From a virus, in IMG/VR virus record IMGVR_UViG_3300032050_013007, positions 18,254-82,253 of that record: a stretch of DNA of 64,000 nucleotides. One strand, written 5' to 3'. Under the pieces are notes generated by a model. It searched no databases, was not told the DNA's origin, and saw only the letters and a program-made list of their open reading frames with translations. The translations under genes were made by a program, and so were the position numbers. Numbering within the stretch: the first letter of the stretch is position 1; each line of letters begins with the position of its first letter. Below, in pieces: positions 35,518 through 42,925 of this stretch.

Positions 35518-35994
35518 ATGAAAAAAATTAAATTGTCTGAAAACGAATTAAACAAAATCATTAAAAGAGTAATTGAGGAACAAGGTTCCGATAGATATAT
35601 GTTCTTTTCAAACTTAGAACAAATGAGAAGACAATGTGATATATTGTTAAGTAAAAATAGAGATGAAATTGATTCTATTTTAGACAATGGTCACGATTGG
35701 GCTCAAGACCATATTGCCGAAGCAAAAAATAATATGGACCAAGTGTTTGATTTCTTAATGAATGAAACAACCGATGAAGGCGATTTAGATGACCAATCGG
35801 ACGAAGAGGAAATGGTTATGATGGAAGGTCGTAAAAAGTCAGGTACAAAATTGTGTGCTAGAGGAAAAGCGGCGGCTAAGGCAAAATTTAAAGTTTGGCC
35901 CTCAGCTTATGGGAACGGTTTTGCGGTTCAGGTTTGCCAAGGTCGAATGAAAGGGCTTGACGGTAAAAAAAGATGTTCTCCACCTTATTGTTAA
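35518..35994 (+). CDS. Small protein with a leader-like helix and a basic Cys-containing C-terminal domain
   Basis: The 158-residue product begins KKIKLSENELNKIIKRVIEE, nearly the same leader as the protein at 62686 (RLTETELNNLVKRVIQE), with an (I/L)-x-E end. The middle is acidic (about 85-105). The C-terminal 55 residues, LCARGKAAAKAKFKVWPSAY and on to KKRCSPPYC, are basic with four Cys and resemble a short domain that recurs in phage and large-virus proteins. I infer a packaged internal protein whose basic domain could contact DNA. There are no membrane segments. Confidence 0.55.
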   Translation: MKKIKLSENELNKIIKRVIEEQGSDRYMFFSNLEQMRRQCDILLSKNRDEIDSILDNGHDWAQDHIAEAKNNMDQVFDFLMNETTDEGDLDDQSDEEEMVMMEGRKKSGTKLCARGKAAAKAKFKVWPSAYGNGFAVQVCQGRMKGLDGKKRCSPPYC

Positions 35995-35997
35995 TGT

Positions 35998-36366
35998 ATG
36001 GAATTTATAAAAAAATATTGGTATTACTCAGTTATATTGGGGTTAGTTCTTTACATAATAACAACTCCAAAAAAAGTTTACAGAGTTGTCCCAAAAGAGA
36101 ACGACAAATATGTTAAAGTTATAGATAAGTTAAAAGATAGTATCAATAACTTGAACTTAGAAAAAAATACCTTACTTTTGAATAAACCAACTTCCCAAGT
36201 TGAGACCGTTACGGTAACCATTAAATCACCACCAAAAGAAAAAATAATTTATCAAAATGAAGTCATTGTTCAAGAATCTGATTGTATTGATTTTTATTCT
36301 GACCGCAAGCTTGACAGTTTGTGGACAGGAAGTAGAACTACCAAAAAGAATAATCTTAAAAGGTGA
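35998..36366 (+). CDS. Membrane-anchored coiled-coil protein, possible inner-membrane spanin
   Basis: The 122-residue product has one N-terminal membrane helix (YWYYSVILGLVLYIITTP, about 7-24), then a periplasmic coiled coil (YVKVIDKLKDSINNLNLEKN, about 37-56) and a charged tail. This topology is that of inner-membrane spanins (Rz). The next gene starts inside it in another frame and carries a signal peptide, as in Rz/Rz1 pairs. No endolysin or holin gene is adjacent, so the lysis role rests on topology and overlap alone. Confidence 0.5.
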   Translation: MEFIKKYWYYSVILGLVLYIITTPKKVYRVVPKENDKYVKVIDKLKDSINNLNLEKNTLLLNKPTSQVETVTVTIKSPPKEKIIYQNEVIVQESDCIDFYSDRKLDSLWTGSRTTKKNNLKR

Positions 36367-36760
36367 TTCGGGTGTTTTCTTCACAAAAAAACAAGAAAAA
36401 GTATTAATATACAAGTTGAATTATATCAAAACCCTTGAAAGACAGATTGATTCGTTAGAAAACGAAAACCAAAAATGTTCGGTTAATTTAAAAGCATCTG
36501 AAATAACTAATGAAGTTATTTCAAAAAGAAAAGAAGATTTATATCAAATTGTAAGTATACAAGATTCGTTAATAAAAGGTCAAGAAAGTATAATCAATAC
36601 TAAAGACGAAAAATTACGTAAATGGAAAAAAACAACTCTTTGCACTGGAGTTGTTGCGGTTGGTTGTGTTTTTGCCGGAGTCACAGGTGCTTGGTTACCC
36701 GCAGTCGCGGTAATTGCCGTTACCGAAGCCGCAATTATTTTTACAAAAAAAACAAAATAA
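36257..36760 (+). CDS. Exported coiled-coil protein with C-terminal membrane segment, overlapping the preceding gene
   Basis: The 167-residue product overlaps the previous gene by 110 bases in the +1 frame. It has a signal peptide (LIVLIFILTASLTVCGQ, about 8-24). The Cys could be a lipobox, but Val at -1 is unusual; cleavage after GQ would match the other signal peptides here. A coiled coil follows (TLERQIDSLENENQ, about 54-67), and then a hydrophobic C-terminal segment (about 127-162). An outer-membrane spanin would not have the last feature, so it may be a different two-part envelope protein. Bounded by the host-type promoter at 36762. Confidence 0.5.
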   Translation: MKSLFKNLIVLIFILTASLTVCGQEVELPKRIILKGDSGVFFTKKQEKVLIYKLNYIKTLERQIDSLENENQKCSVNLKASEITNEVISKRKEDLYQIVSIQDSLIKGQESIINTKDEKLRKWKKTTLCTGVVAVGCVFAGVTGAWLPAVAVIAVTEAAIIFTKKTK

Positions 36761-36761
36761 G

Positions 36762-36794
36762 TTTGTCAGTTATCTAATTTTTTTTTTATCTTTG
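36762..36794 (+). promoter_or_regulatory. Bacteroidota-type promoter (TTTG-N21-TATCTTTG)
   Basis: TTTG at 36762-36765 and TATCTTTG at 36787-36794 are separated by 21 bases, a full match to the Bacteroidota primary sigma consensus TTTG-N19-21-TAnnTTTG. The gene at 36821 starts 26 bases downstream. It lacks the phage late motif, so this unit may be transcribed by unmodified host polymerase early in infection. Confidence 0.75.
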
Positions 36795-36820
36795 TAGTCA
36801 TAAATAAAAGAACTATAAAA

Positions 36821-37246
36821 ATGAACATTATTAAGACAAAACTGAAAAAACTTTACTCAAAATTTATTATTTGGTCTCAGAAAAAAATTAAAGCAAATCA
36901 AAGGAGTAAAGAAGAGAATATTAAAACTTGTGTTTCAATATGTCGCAAATTAATAAAACACGAAAGTTCTAAGTTTGTTATCGCACCTATATCGGGTAAA
37001 AAATATATTAAAAATAAAGAGCTAGGTCTTTTTGTAATTCTAGATGGTGGTAAAGTTAGTATCACAAACCACGTTTACCATTATGATATATTTTTAGATT
37101 TGAAAGAGTGGGATAGTGTTGTACGAATGTATGATGCGAGAACCGAAAAAGAAGTACAAGTATATGAAAATGAAATAAAATCTCAGATTGAGGTCTCCCT
37201 ATCAACGATACTTACAAAAGTTAGTGAAAATAATTTAGTTATTTAA
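36821..37246 (+). CDS. Unknown protein expressed from a host-type promoter
   Basis: The 141-residue product starts with a very basic region (MNIIKTKLKKLYSKFIIWSQ, KKIKANQRSKEENIK), then KLIKHESSKFVIAPISGKKY, a beta-rich middle (LGLFVILDGGKVSIT) and DLKEWDSVVRMYDARTEKEV near the C-terminus. There is no signal peptide. It is preceded by a perfect Bacteroidota promoter, unlike its structural neighbours, and its stop overlaps the stop of the opposite gene by 8 bases. An early host-takeover role would fit the promoter, but no family is recognised. Confidence 0.5.
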   Translation: MNIIKTKLKKLYSKFIIWSQKKIKANQRSKEENIKTCVSICRKLIKHESSKFVIAPISGKKYIKNKELGLFVILDGGKVSITNHVYHYDIFLDLKEWDSVVRMYDARTEKEVQVYENEIKSQIEVSLSTILTKVSENNLVI

Positions 37247-37961
37247 TCTCTTTTATAATCTTATCAATTAACCTATCAAGAGATTCGTTTTGATTTTTTC
37301 TTGGTTTGTATGATGTCATTTTTGGTGAATTTCCTGTTCCTGATTTATTATGGGTTTTTTCCGCTCTCCTTTTTTGAGCACAAGCGGCCTTTTTCTGAGA
37401 ATCCGACATTTTTGAGGCAACTCCTGCCGCTCTACATTTAGGGTATCCTTTATCAGAAGCTTCAGGTCTACCACATGGAGGGTGACCACCACCTTCTTTT
37501 GTTCTACATATATTAACCCAAGGACCCTTAGGTTGACTACTACCCTTTGGTTTTTTCTTAGTTCCAAACCATACTGCTAAATCTTCTGAGATAGTACTCT
37601 CATTTATTTCAACCCACTCTTTAATTGGTACAAAATTTAATCCTTTACCAGGGGTTTGATTTATATTATTTCCATCATCATCACTAAATGTCATGTACGG
37701 ATTTTTTTTCATTTTATTAGTAATTTTTCGTGCAACCTTTTCAATTTTTTTTATTTGGTCTAATCTTTCATTCATTTTACCATCATAACTATCGTACTGT
37801 AATAACGGACTATCATATTCTGATACAGGTATATTAAATGGTTGTAATTGTGTTTTATCAAAAGGTCTTATGCCTGGTTGTAGTGCGGTAATATAAGAAC
37901 CGGCACCACCTGAATCTGACGCAGCTTCCAATAAAACTTTTTTTATTATGTCACTTAACAT
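37239..37961 (-). CDS. Small basic Cys protein (DUF5872-like region) with a leader-like helix
   Basis: The 240-residue product begins MLSDIIKKVLLEAASDSG, a short amphipathic helix with LLE before Ala, as in the other leader-bearing proteins. The region at about 137-205 is basic and Cys-rich: GPWVNICRTK, GGGHPPCGRPEA, GYPKCRAAGVAS and KKAACAQKRRAEK. It resembles the small DUF5872-type domain found in phages and large viruses. The protein ends with another amphipathic helix (ESLDRLIDKIIKEIK). I infer a packaged internal protein. Four Cys and one His could bind a metal. Confidence 0.55.
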   Translation of the reverse strand: MLSDIIKKVLLEAASDSGGAGSYITALQPGIRPFDKTQLQPFNIPVSEYDSPLLQYDSYDGKMNERLDQIKKIEKVARKITNKMKKNPYMTFSDDDGNNINQTPGKGLNFVPIKEWVEINESTISEDLAVWFGTKKKPKGSSQPKGPWVNICRTKEGGGHPPCGRPEASDKGYPKCRAAGVASKMSDSQKKAACAQKRRAEKTHNKSGTGNSPKMTSYKPRKNQNESLDRLIDKIIKEIK

Positions 37962-37980
37962 TTTAAAATAAAATTCTTAT

Positions 37981-37995
37981 TATTATAAATATATC
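37981..37995. promoter_or_regulatory. Candidate late promoter shared by divergent genes
   Basis: On the minus strand this reads GATATATTTATAATA, 19 bases before ATG 37961. On the plus strand the same bases read TATAAATATATC, 5 bases before ATG 38001. TATAAATA is the T4 late consensus, so the site may fire in one or both directions. Confidence 0.5.
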
Positions 37996-38000
37996 ATTTT

Positions 38001-38240
38001 ATGGAAAACCAAGAAGAAGAATTATACGGAAAAATATTTGATGAAATTCCTTTAATTAGTGAAGAACATTTAGAATTGATTTTGTCAAATATGTCTTATG
38101 ATGAGTCAATTTATTTTTTAACTCAAGCATGTAAATCCGCTTACCACAGAGGAGCATTCTCTATAGGAGAAAGTGAAATAATCTCTAAAGCCATTAGAAT
38201 TATATCTAAAACAAAAAATAAAACAACTACTGAGGATTAA
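38001..38240 (+). CDS. Unknown small acidic protein
   Basis: The 79-residue product is acidic and helical: EELYGKIFDEIPLISEEHLE, MSYDESIYFLTQACKSAY and FSIGESEIISKAIRIISK. No domain is recognised. It is a single plus-strand gene between two minus-strand genes, and its last 4 bases overlap the end of the gene at 38237. The promoter-like sequence in front is shared with the opposite gene. Confidence 0.45.
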   Translation: MENQEEELYGKIFDEIPLISEEHLELILSNMSYDESIYFLTQACKSAYHRGAFSIGESEIISKAIRIISKTKNKTTTED

Positions 38241-38683
38241 TCTCCTGAAGACGGGTCTTCTTTTCCTGTTGTGGATGTATTAGACCCTGTCGATGTTACA
38301 GTACCTGTTCCTGTGGTATTAGTTCCTGTAGTTGATGTGTTAGTTTGAGTAGTTGCAGTATTACTTCCTGTAGTTGATGTGTTAGTTTGAGTAGTTGCGG
38401 TATTACTTCCTGTAGTTTCTGTACTAGCGGTACTTGGTGCTGATGTAACTCCACCTGTTTTAATAGTATCTAAAGCCTTTACTATTGCTGCTGATGTTTT
38501 TGGTCCAAATCTGTTATCCGCGACTAAACCCGCATTAAAAGGTGCTTGATTTAATTTGTTTTGAATATCTTGAATTGTATAATTGGTAGTTTGCTCAAAC
38601 AAAAACGTGTTATACCCAACTTTAAGATGCTTAGATAAAATTTGTCTTCTTTCTACTTCTGAAATTAATATTCTTTTTTTCAT
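38237..38683 (-). CDS. Peptidoglycan-binding-like small protein with Ser/Thr repeats
   Basis: The 148-residue product has an N-terminal module (KRILISEVERRQILSKHLK, then YNTFLFEQ) that aligns with the start of the next protein (YLDDSEKNRILEMHSN, QYLLNES). Residues about 38-72 (IQDIQNKLNQAPFNAGLVAD, then NRFGPKTSAAIVKALD) match a PG_binding_1 domain, which binds peptidoglycan through three helices. The C-terminal 70 residues are Ser/Thr/Gly repeats (TGSNTATTQTNTST twice), ending in SSGD. It is probably a packaged or virion-associated cell-wall-binding protein. Confidence 0.6.
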   Translation of the reverse strand: MKKRILISEVERRQILSKHLKVGYNTFLFEQTTNYTIQDIQNKLNQAPFNAGLVADNRFGPKTSAAIVKALDTIKTGGVTSAPSTASTETTGSNTATTQTNTSTTGSNTATTQTNTSTTGTNTTGTGTVTSTGSNTSTTGKEDPSSGD

Positions 38684-38702
38684 GTAAATATTTTTTAATT
38701 AA

Positions 38703-39776
38703 TTAATCACCGCTTGATGCACTGCTTGTTGTTGATTGTACTTCGTAAGGTGTTGGTGTCGGCGTTGGTGGTTTAACTCCATTTGTTAGTAAATCCATTA
38801 TTTTGTTTATAGTTGTTTGGTCCATAGAACCTGTTGGTTTATAGGTTGAATCCAATTCAACTATTTTGTTTTGTACATTAGATATAGAACTACCTCCAGT
38901 TCCTTGTCTATTTCCCTTACTTCGTCTATGTCGACTACCACTACTACCACCACTTCCACTACCACTTCCACTACCTGAACTATCAACCGCTCCCCAACCA
39001 GCTTCAGTAATCATTCTAACAAACTCTCTCTTCTTTGACTCCATTTGTGGTGTCAAATCGGTATTTGTTTTGTCCGTATATGCACCTGAAGTTTTTTCTA
39101 ATTTACCCGCTTTACAAGCGTAATATCCAAAATCTTTCCAATTTTTATCATATAAACGACCATCACCTATAAAAAATATAAATTCATTATTATTTATATT
39201 TGCTCTTAAATAATCACCATACTGAGAACAAACTGGTTTTGTGTCAAAAAACATATCAGGACTTGTACAAGGATATTTTTGCTGAACCTTATTCCAATCC
39301 CAACCCTTACATCCGCCAGCGGTTGCTCCTCCTAGAGATTTTGGTTGCACCGTTTCCGCCTGTTGAATTAAATTTTTTAACTGTTCTTTAGCCTTTACTC
39401 CATTAGGACTTAATCCTACATAAGTAAAGGATTCAATTTCATTGAACAGTGTATCCCCTTCATCGGCCCTATACTGTATTAACAAAGCTTGTAATGCGTT
39501 TATTAATTTTTTATCATTTAAATTTGTGTCGTCAAGATACCACTGATTAATTAATCTCGCAGCAATATCCCTAATTTTCACTAAGCCACTCTCAGTCACA
39601 TAAAAATCTAACGTATCAACAAATGTTTGAACGTCTCCACTTAAATCATTATCTTTATATGGGTCTTGTTCAGTTCCGGCAGATTCATTTAATAAATATT
39701 GATTTTTAGTAGCGTTAGAATGCATCTCTAAAATCCTATTTTTTTCGCTATCGTCCAAATAATACAATTTTTTCAT
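38703..39776 (-). CDS. Paralogue of the preceding protein with a longer central domain
   Basis: The 357-residue product shares the N-terminal module (EKNRILEMHSN, YLLNESAG) with the protein at 38237 and the same C-terminal SSGD. The centre (about 150-250) has Trp- and Cys-containing segments (GGCKGWDWNKVQQKYPC, FIFFIGDGRLYDKNWKDFGY). A Ser/Gly linker (SGSGSGSGG) and a peptidoglycan-binding-like unit (ISNVQNKIVELDSTYKPTGS, MDQTTINKIMDLL) follow, then a Pro/Thr run. No catalytic residues stand out. A packaged or tail-associated wall-binding protein is the likely role. Confidence 0.55.
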   Translation of the reverse strand: MKKLYYLDDSEKNRILEMHSNATKNQYLLNESAGTEQDPYKDNDLSGDVQTFVDTLDFYVTESGLVKIRDIAARLINQWYLDDTNLNDKKLINALQALLIQYRADEGDTLFNEIESFTYVGLSPNGVKAKEQLKNLIQQAETVQPKSLGGATAGGCKGWDWNKVQQKYPCTSPDMFFDTKPVCSQYGDYLRANINNNEFIFFIGDGRLYDKNWKDFGYYACKAGKLEKTSGAYTDKTNTDLTPQMESKKREFVRMITEAGWGAVDSSGSGSGSGSGGSSGSRHRRSKGNRQGTGGSSISNVQNKIVELDSTYKPTGSMDQTTINKIMDLLTNGVKPPTPTPTPYEVQSTTSSASSGD

Positions 39777-39792
39777 TTTGAAATGTTTTATA

Positions 39793-39802
39793 TATAAATA
39801 TC
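39793..39802 (-). promoter_or_regulatory. Candidate phage late promoter
   Basis: On the minus strand it reads GATATTTATA, 16 bases before ATG 39776. Confidence 0.6.
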
Positions 39803-39811
39803 TAATAAATA

Positions 39812-39837
39812 AAAAAAGGGAGTAAACTCCCTTTTTA
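39812..39837 (-). terminator. Intrinsic terminator after the subtilase gene
   Basis: An AAAAAGGGAGT/ACTCCCTTTTT stem with a two-base loop is followed on the minus strand by a T run. It lies 18 bases after the subtilase stop and just upstream of the late-promoter motif of the next gene. Confidence 0.85.
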
Positions 39838-39854
39838 AAATACTTTTTTTGTTT

Positions 39855-42179
39855 TTATTCTTTTGAAATTTTTCTTATTTCTACTGTTCCATCAGAGTAA
39901 TGGATGTGGATTATATTAAGTCCTTTTTCAAGTATTGCTTCTTCCATAGTCTTATATCTTACAGGATTTTCATACAGTTTACTAAATTGTCTAACCTCAA
40001 CATAATCAATATCTGATGTAACATCATTGTTTGTTGCGGTTGTTAATCTACTAACCGTACAATCAACTTGATTATTATTTAAATTAGTATCACCTGTTCC
40101 TCCGTTTACAGTTAGAATTGTAACTCTCATTATGTTAGTACCTCCAGGTTGAATTGCACAACTTGTCGAACTAAAACAAACCTGAGACGAACTCCAAGAA
40201 GCACCAATAGGGTTTGTTGGGGTTCCTCCTCCAGGTAAAAATATATATTGCCCCGGTAATAATGGTCCTTGCCAAGAAGTTGATGTGGGCCAAGTCAGCA
40301 CTGAACCACAAGGACTTAATGGATTTGTATACCCTGAACAATCAACCCAAGTTCTTCTCCAAGTAAATGATGTAATAGGAACTGAACCTGTGTTTGTAAC
40401 TTTCCATTGGAAAGATACTGCGGCTTGAGATGATGGAACTGTTATACTCCCTGATAATGGAGAAGTTATAATTAAAGATAAATCCGCACCTGTAACTGCC
40501 GGTTGAGTAATTGTGAAACTTGATTGTTTTGTATTATCTGTGGATATGGTCTCAGATACTGAACCCATATAGTTTACCCTACTTATAATGTATCTTAACC
40601 CTGAGGTATTTCCAACATTATATGTTAAAGTTTCAACATCAGTTGCAACACCACCTCCAAGAGTACCACTAGTTGTACCAATAATAATATCATCAGCATC
40701 ACCCCAAGTTGTGTTAGTTGATAATCTATGTTGAGTCATCACATTAACCGCAGGGTATGAAGGATTTTGAGTTGCAATTGTTGCAGTGATTGTAATACTA
40801 GAGTTAGCAAGAACTGATGTTGGATTAATAGTTAAAGTATTAATTACAAAATTATGTATTTGTGATGGTGGTGGTGGAGGTGGTACATCTCCTCCCGGAT
40901 TTGGTGTTGAGTTGATTGCATCTCTCAAATTAATTCTACCATAACCAAGTTCATTACTTCTTGTAGAATATGGCCAAGTTGGATTATTTGTATAACTATA
41001 CCCACCAACTTTTTCTGCGGTTTGAGATAATATTTGTAACACTTGGTCATCAGTTAATTCCCAATTCTTATAAAAACAAAATGCCGCTGAAGCCGCAAAT
41101 ATCGGACAAGAGAATGATGTTCCACTTATTGAGGTGTAATCACCCGAATTATATCCTGCAGTTCCTGGTCTATCGACAGTTCTAATTGAAACGCCAGGTG
41201 CGGATATATCACAAATTTGTCCAAAGTTAGAAAAACTTGCTTTAAAGTCACTTTGTGATGTTGCACCAATACCCCAAACACCACTATAATTTGCAGGATA
41301 CTGAGCGGCAGTTCCTGAATATTGATTACCAGACGATGCAACTACAACCATACCTTTACCGCCTCTCGCAGTTGTTCTTGCGGATTGAAAGGCGGCATCC
41401 AATGCTGATGAATAAGATGAACCTCCATAAGACATTGCAATTGCAACACAGGTTGGATTAGCCATCGCAGCATTAACACCATTAATTTGGATAACATCAG
41501 AAGTAAAAAAACTACCTCCATCAAATACTTGTGACATAATGTTAACTGGCATAACTTTTACTTTGTTATTACCAACACTACTAACACCGATACTATTATT
41601 TGTAACCGCCGCAATAGTACCTGAACAAGTTGTTCCGTGTTTGTCAAAAGAATTAACATAAGGAATATTAGTTGTACTGTTAACCGCATTAAATGGATTT
41701 GTTGTGTTTCCAGCTAAATCAGGAATAGTTAAATCAAGCCCTCCATCAAACATTGCAACACTTACTGTTGGATTGTTTGCCGGAACCAAGTCCCAAGCTT
41801 CGTCAGCATCAATATCCTTATCCGTAGATTGTTTAAGATGCCAACATTGGTTAAACTCAACATCATTTGGAATATAATCCAATTTCATTTCTACTTTTTG
41901 GTCTTTGTAGACCTCTTTAATAAACGGAAGGTCTTTAGATGACCTAACGAATGAATCTTGAGTTAAGTTTTCAGGTAGTAATACAACATACCATCCAAGC
42001 TGCTCAAAATTAGCAACAATCTGAGCGTTACTTCTTTGAATAAACGCTTGGGTTTGGGATTCCATTCCTTTTTGTGGAACCACCATTACTTGTCTGTCAA
42101 TATTTTTGGATAGGTCATACTGACTATATCCAAAAATAAATGAGAAACAAAACGAGAGTAATAAAACGATTTTTTTCAT
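39855..42179 (-). CDS. Secreted subtilisin-like serine protease (S8) with C-terminal beta domains
   Basis: The 774-residue product has a signal peptide (KKIVLLLSFCFSFIFGYSQ) and a pro-region (about 21-115). The S8 catalytic domain has Asp145 (VAMFDGGLD), His181 (DKHGTTCSGTIA), oxyanion Asn285 (ASSGNQ) and Ser355 (SGTSFSCPIFAAS). After a Pro run (GGDVPPPPPPS), two CARDB-like beta domains follow. The tail EKGLNIIHIHYSDGTVEIRK resembles a type IX secretion sorting domain. Such proteases are normally bacterial, and the gene has its own late-type expression unit and terminator. It probably digests host or neighbour proteins outside the cell, or aids release. All catalytic residues are intact. Confidence 0.85.
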   Translation of the reverse strand: MKKIVLLLSFCFSFIFGYSQYDLSKNIDRQVMVVPQKGMESQTQAFIQRSNAQIVANFEQLGWYVVLLPENLTQDSFVRSSKDLPFIKEVYKDQKVEMKLDYIPNDVEFNQCWHLKQSTDKDIDADEAWDLVPANNPTVSVAMFDGGLDLTIPDLAGNTTNPFNAVNSTTNIPYVNSFDKHGTTCSGTIAAVTNNSIGVSSVGNNKVKVMPVNIMSQVFDGGSFFTSDVIQINGVNAAMANPTCVAIAMSYGGSSYSSALDAAFQSARTTARGGKGMVVVASSGNQYSGTAAQYPANYSGVWGIGATSQSDFKASFSNFGQICDISAPGVSIRTVDRPGTAGYNSGDYTSISGTSFSCPIFAASAAFCFYKNWELTDDQVLQILSQTAEKVGGYSYTNNPTWPYSTRSNELGYGRINLRDAINSTPNPGGDVPPPPPPSQIHNFVINTLTINPTSVLANSSITITATIATQNPSYPAVNVMTQHRLSTNTTWGDADDIIIGTTSGTLGGGVATDVETLTYNVGNTSGLRYIISRVNYMGSVSETISTDNTKQSSFTITQPAVTGADLSLIITSPLSGSITVPSSQAAVSFQWKVTNTGSVPITSFTWRRTWVDCSGYTNPLSPCGSVLTWPTSTSWQGPLLPGQYIFLPGGGTPTNPIGASWSSSQVCFSSTSCAIQPGGTNIMRVTILTVNGGTGDTNLNNNQVDCTVSRLTTATNNDVTSDIDYVEVRQFSKLYENPVRYKTMEEAILEKGLNIIHIHYSDGTVEIRKISKE

Positions 42180-42200
42180 TTTAAAGGTTAATTAATTTAT

Positions 42201-42785
42201 TTATTTACTTCGTTTATACTTATTAAAATCCGTATAAACGGGAGTTTCGTTTTTGAAATAATATATTTCTTCTTTATTTCCATATCTTATTGTTTTTATG
42301 AACGCATCAGGAACTGTAGCTCCTGACGGAAGAATTAAAGATTTTTTAGAATACACCATTCTAATCTCAACAATAACCGATTGTTTTTTAGACAATTCTC
42401 TTTCATATTGTTCTAATAATCTCCACACACCTCTATTTAATTTTTCGTGTTGTAAAACACAATTTAAGTATGTGAATGTTAATTTAAGAGTTTCTTTATT
42501 ACAATTAAAGTCGGCGGCAGGAGCCAAATGACCCTTATCGTATATGTTATTCTCGTAATCCCTGTTATCAGAAGTTAAAATAGAATCACAGGTATAAAAA
42601 TCTAAACCTTTACGAGATATATTCCCATCAGAACATTTTACGTGATATTCAATCCATTTTGGTTGTTGTAATTTTTCAGAATAAACTATATCAAAAATAG
42701 AGGTTCTTATATAAATTGAATCTCTTATTTGTCCGAATGAAAAAATTGATAATAATAAAAAAATCTTAAAAAAAATAAACTTCAT
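42201..42785 (-). CDS. Secreted DNA/RNA non-specific endonuclease (NUC family)
   Basis: The 194-residue product has a signal peptide (FIFFKIFLLLSIFSFGQ, about 3-19) and the core of the DNA/RNA non-specific endonuclease family: NIYDKGHLAPAADFNC with the DRGH-type motif DKGH (His86), the metal site segment TYLNCVLQHEKLNRGVWRLL (about 105-124), then a helix ELSKKQSVIVEIRMVY. These enzymes cut DNA and RNA with a single metal ion. The second Asn-containing motif reads LNCVLQHEKLN instead of the usual NxxPQxxxxN, a modest change. With its signal peptide it would act in the periplasm or medium, perhaps degrading DNA after lysis or protecting against competing DNA. Confidence 0.78.
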   Translation of the reverse strand: MKFIFFKIFLLLSIFSFGQIRDSIYIRTSIFDIVYSEKLQQPKWIEYHVKCSDGNISRKGLDFYTCDSILTSDNRDYENNIYDKGHLAPAADFNCNKETLKLTFTYLNCVLQHEKLNRGVWRLLEQYERELSKKQSVIVEIRMVYSKKSLILPSGATVPDAFIKTIRYGNKEEIYYFKNETPVYTDFNKYKRSK

Positions 42786-42803
42786 TTATAACAAATAATT
42801 TAC

Positions 42804-42813
42804 TATAAATATC
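42804..42813 (-). promoter_or_regulatory. Candidate phage late promoter
   Basis: On the minus strand it reads GATATTTATA, 18 bases before the ATG at 42785. Confidence 0.6.
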
Positions 42814-42875
42814 TAAAATTGTTTTCGAGTTTTGTTTAACTTTATAAATTAGACAAACAACAAAATAGTATAGAC

Positions 42876-42906
42876 AAAAAAAAGGGGTTCATTATGAACC
42901 CCTTAA
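42876..42906 (-). terminator. Intrinsic terminator after the outer-membrane protein gene
   Basis: AAGGGGTTC and GAACCCCTT form a 9-bp stem with a 5-base loop, followed on the minus strand by eight T. It lies about 20 bases after the gene ending at 42926. Confidence 0.88.
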
Positions 42907-42925
42907 TAATTAATTAATATAATGT

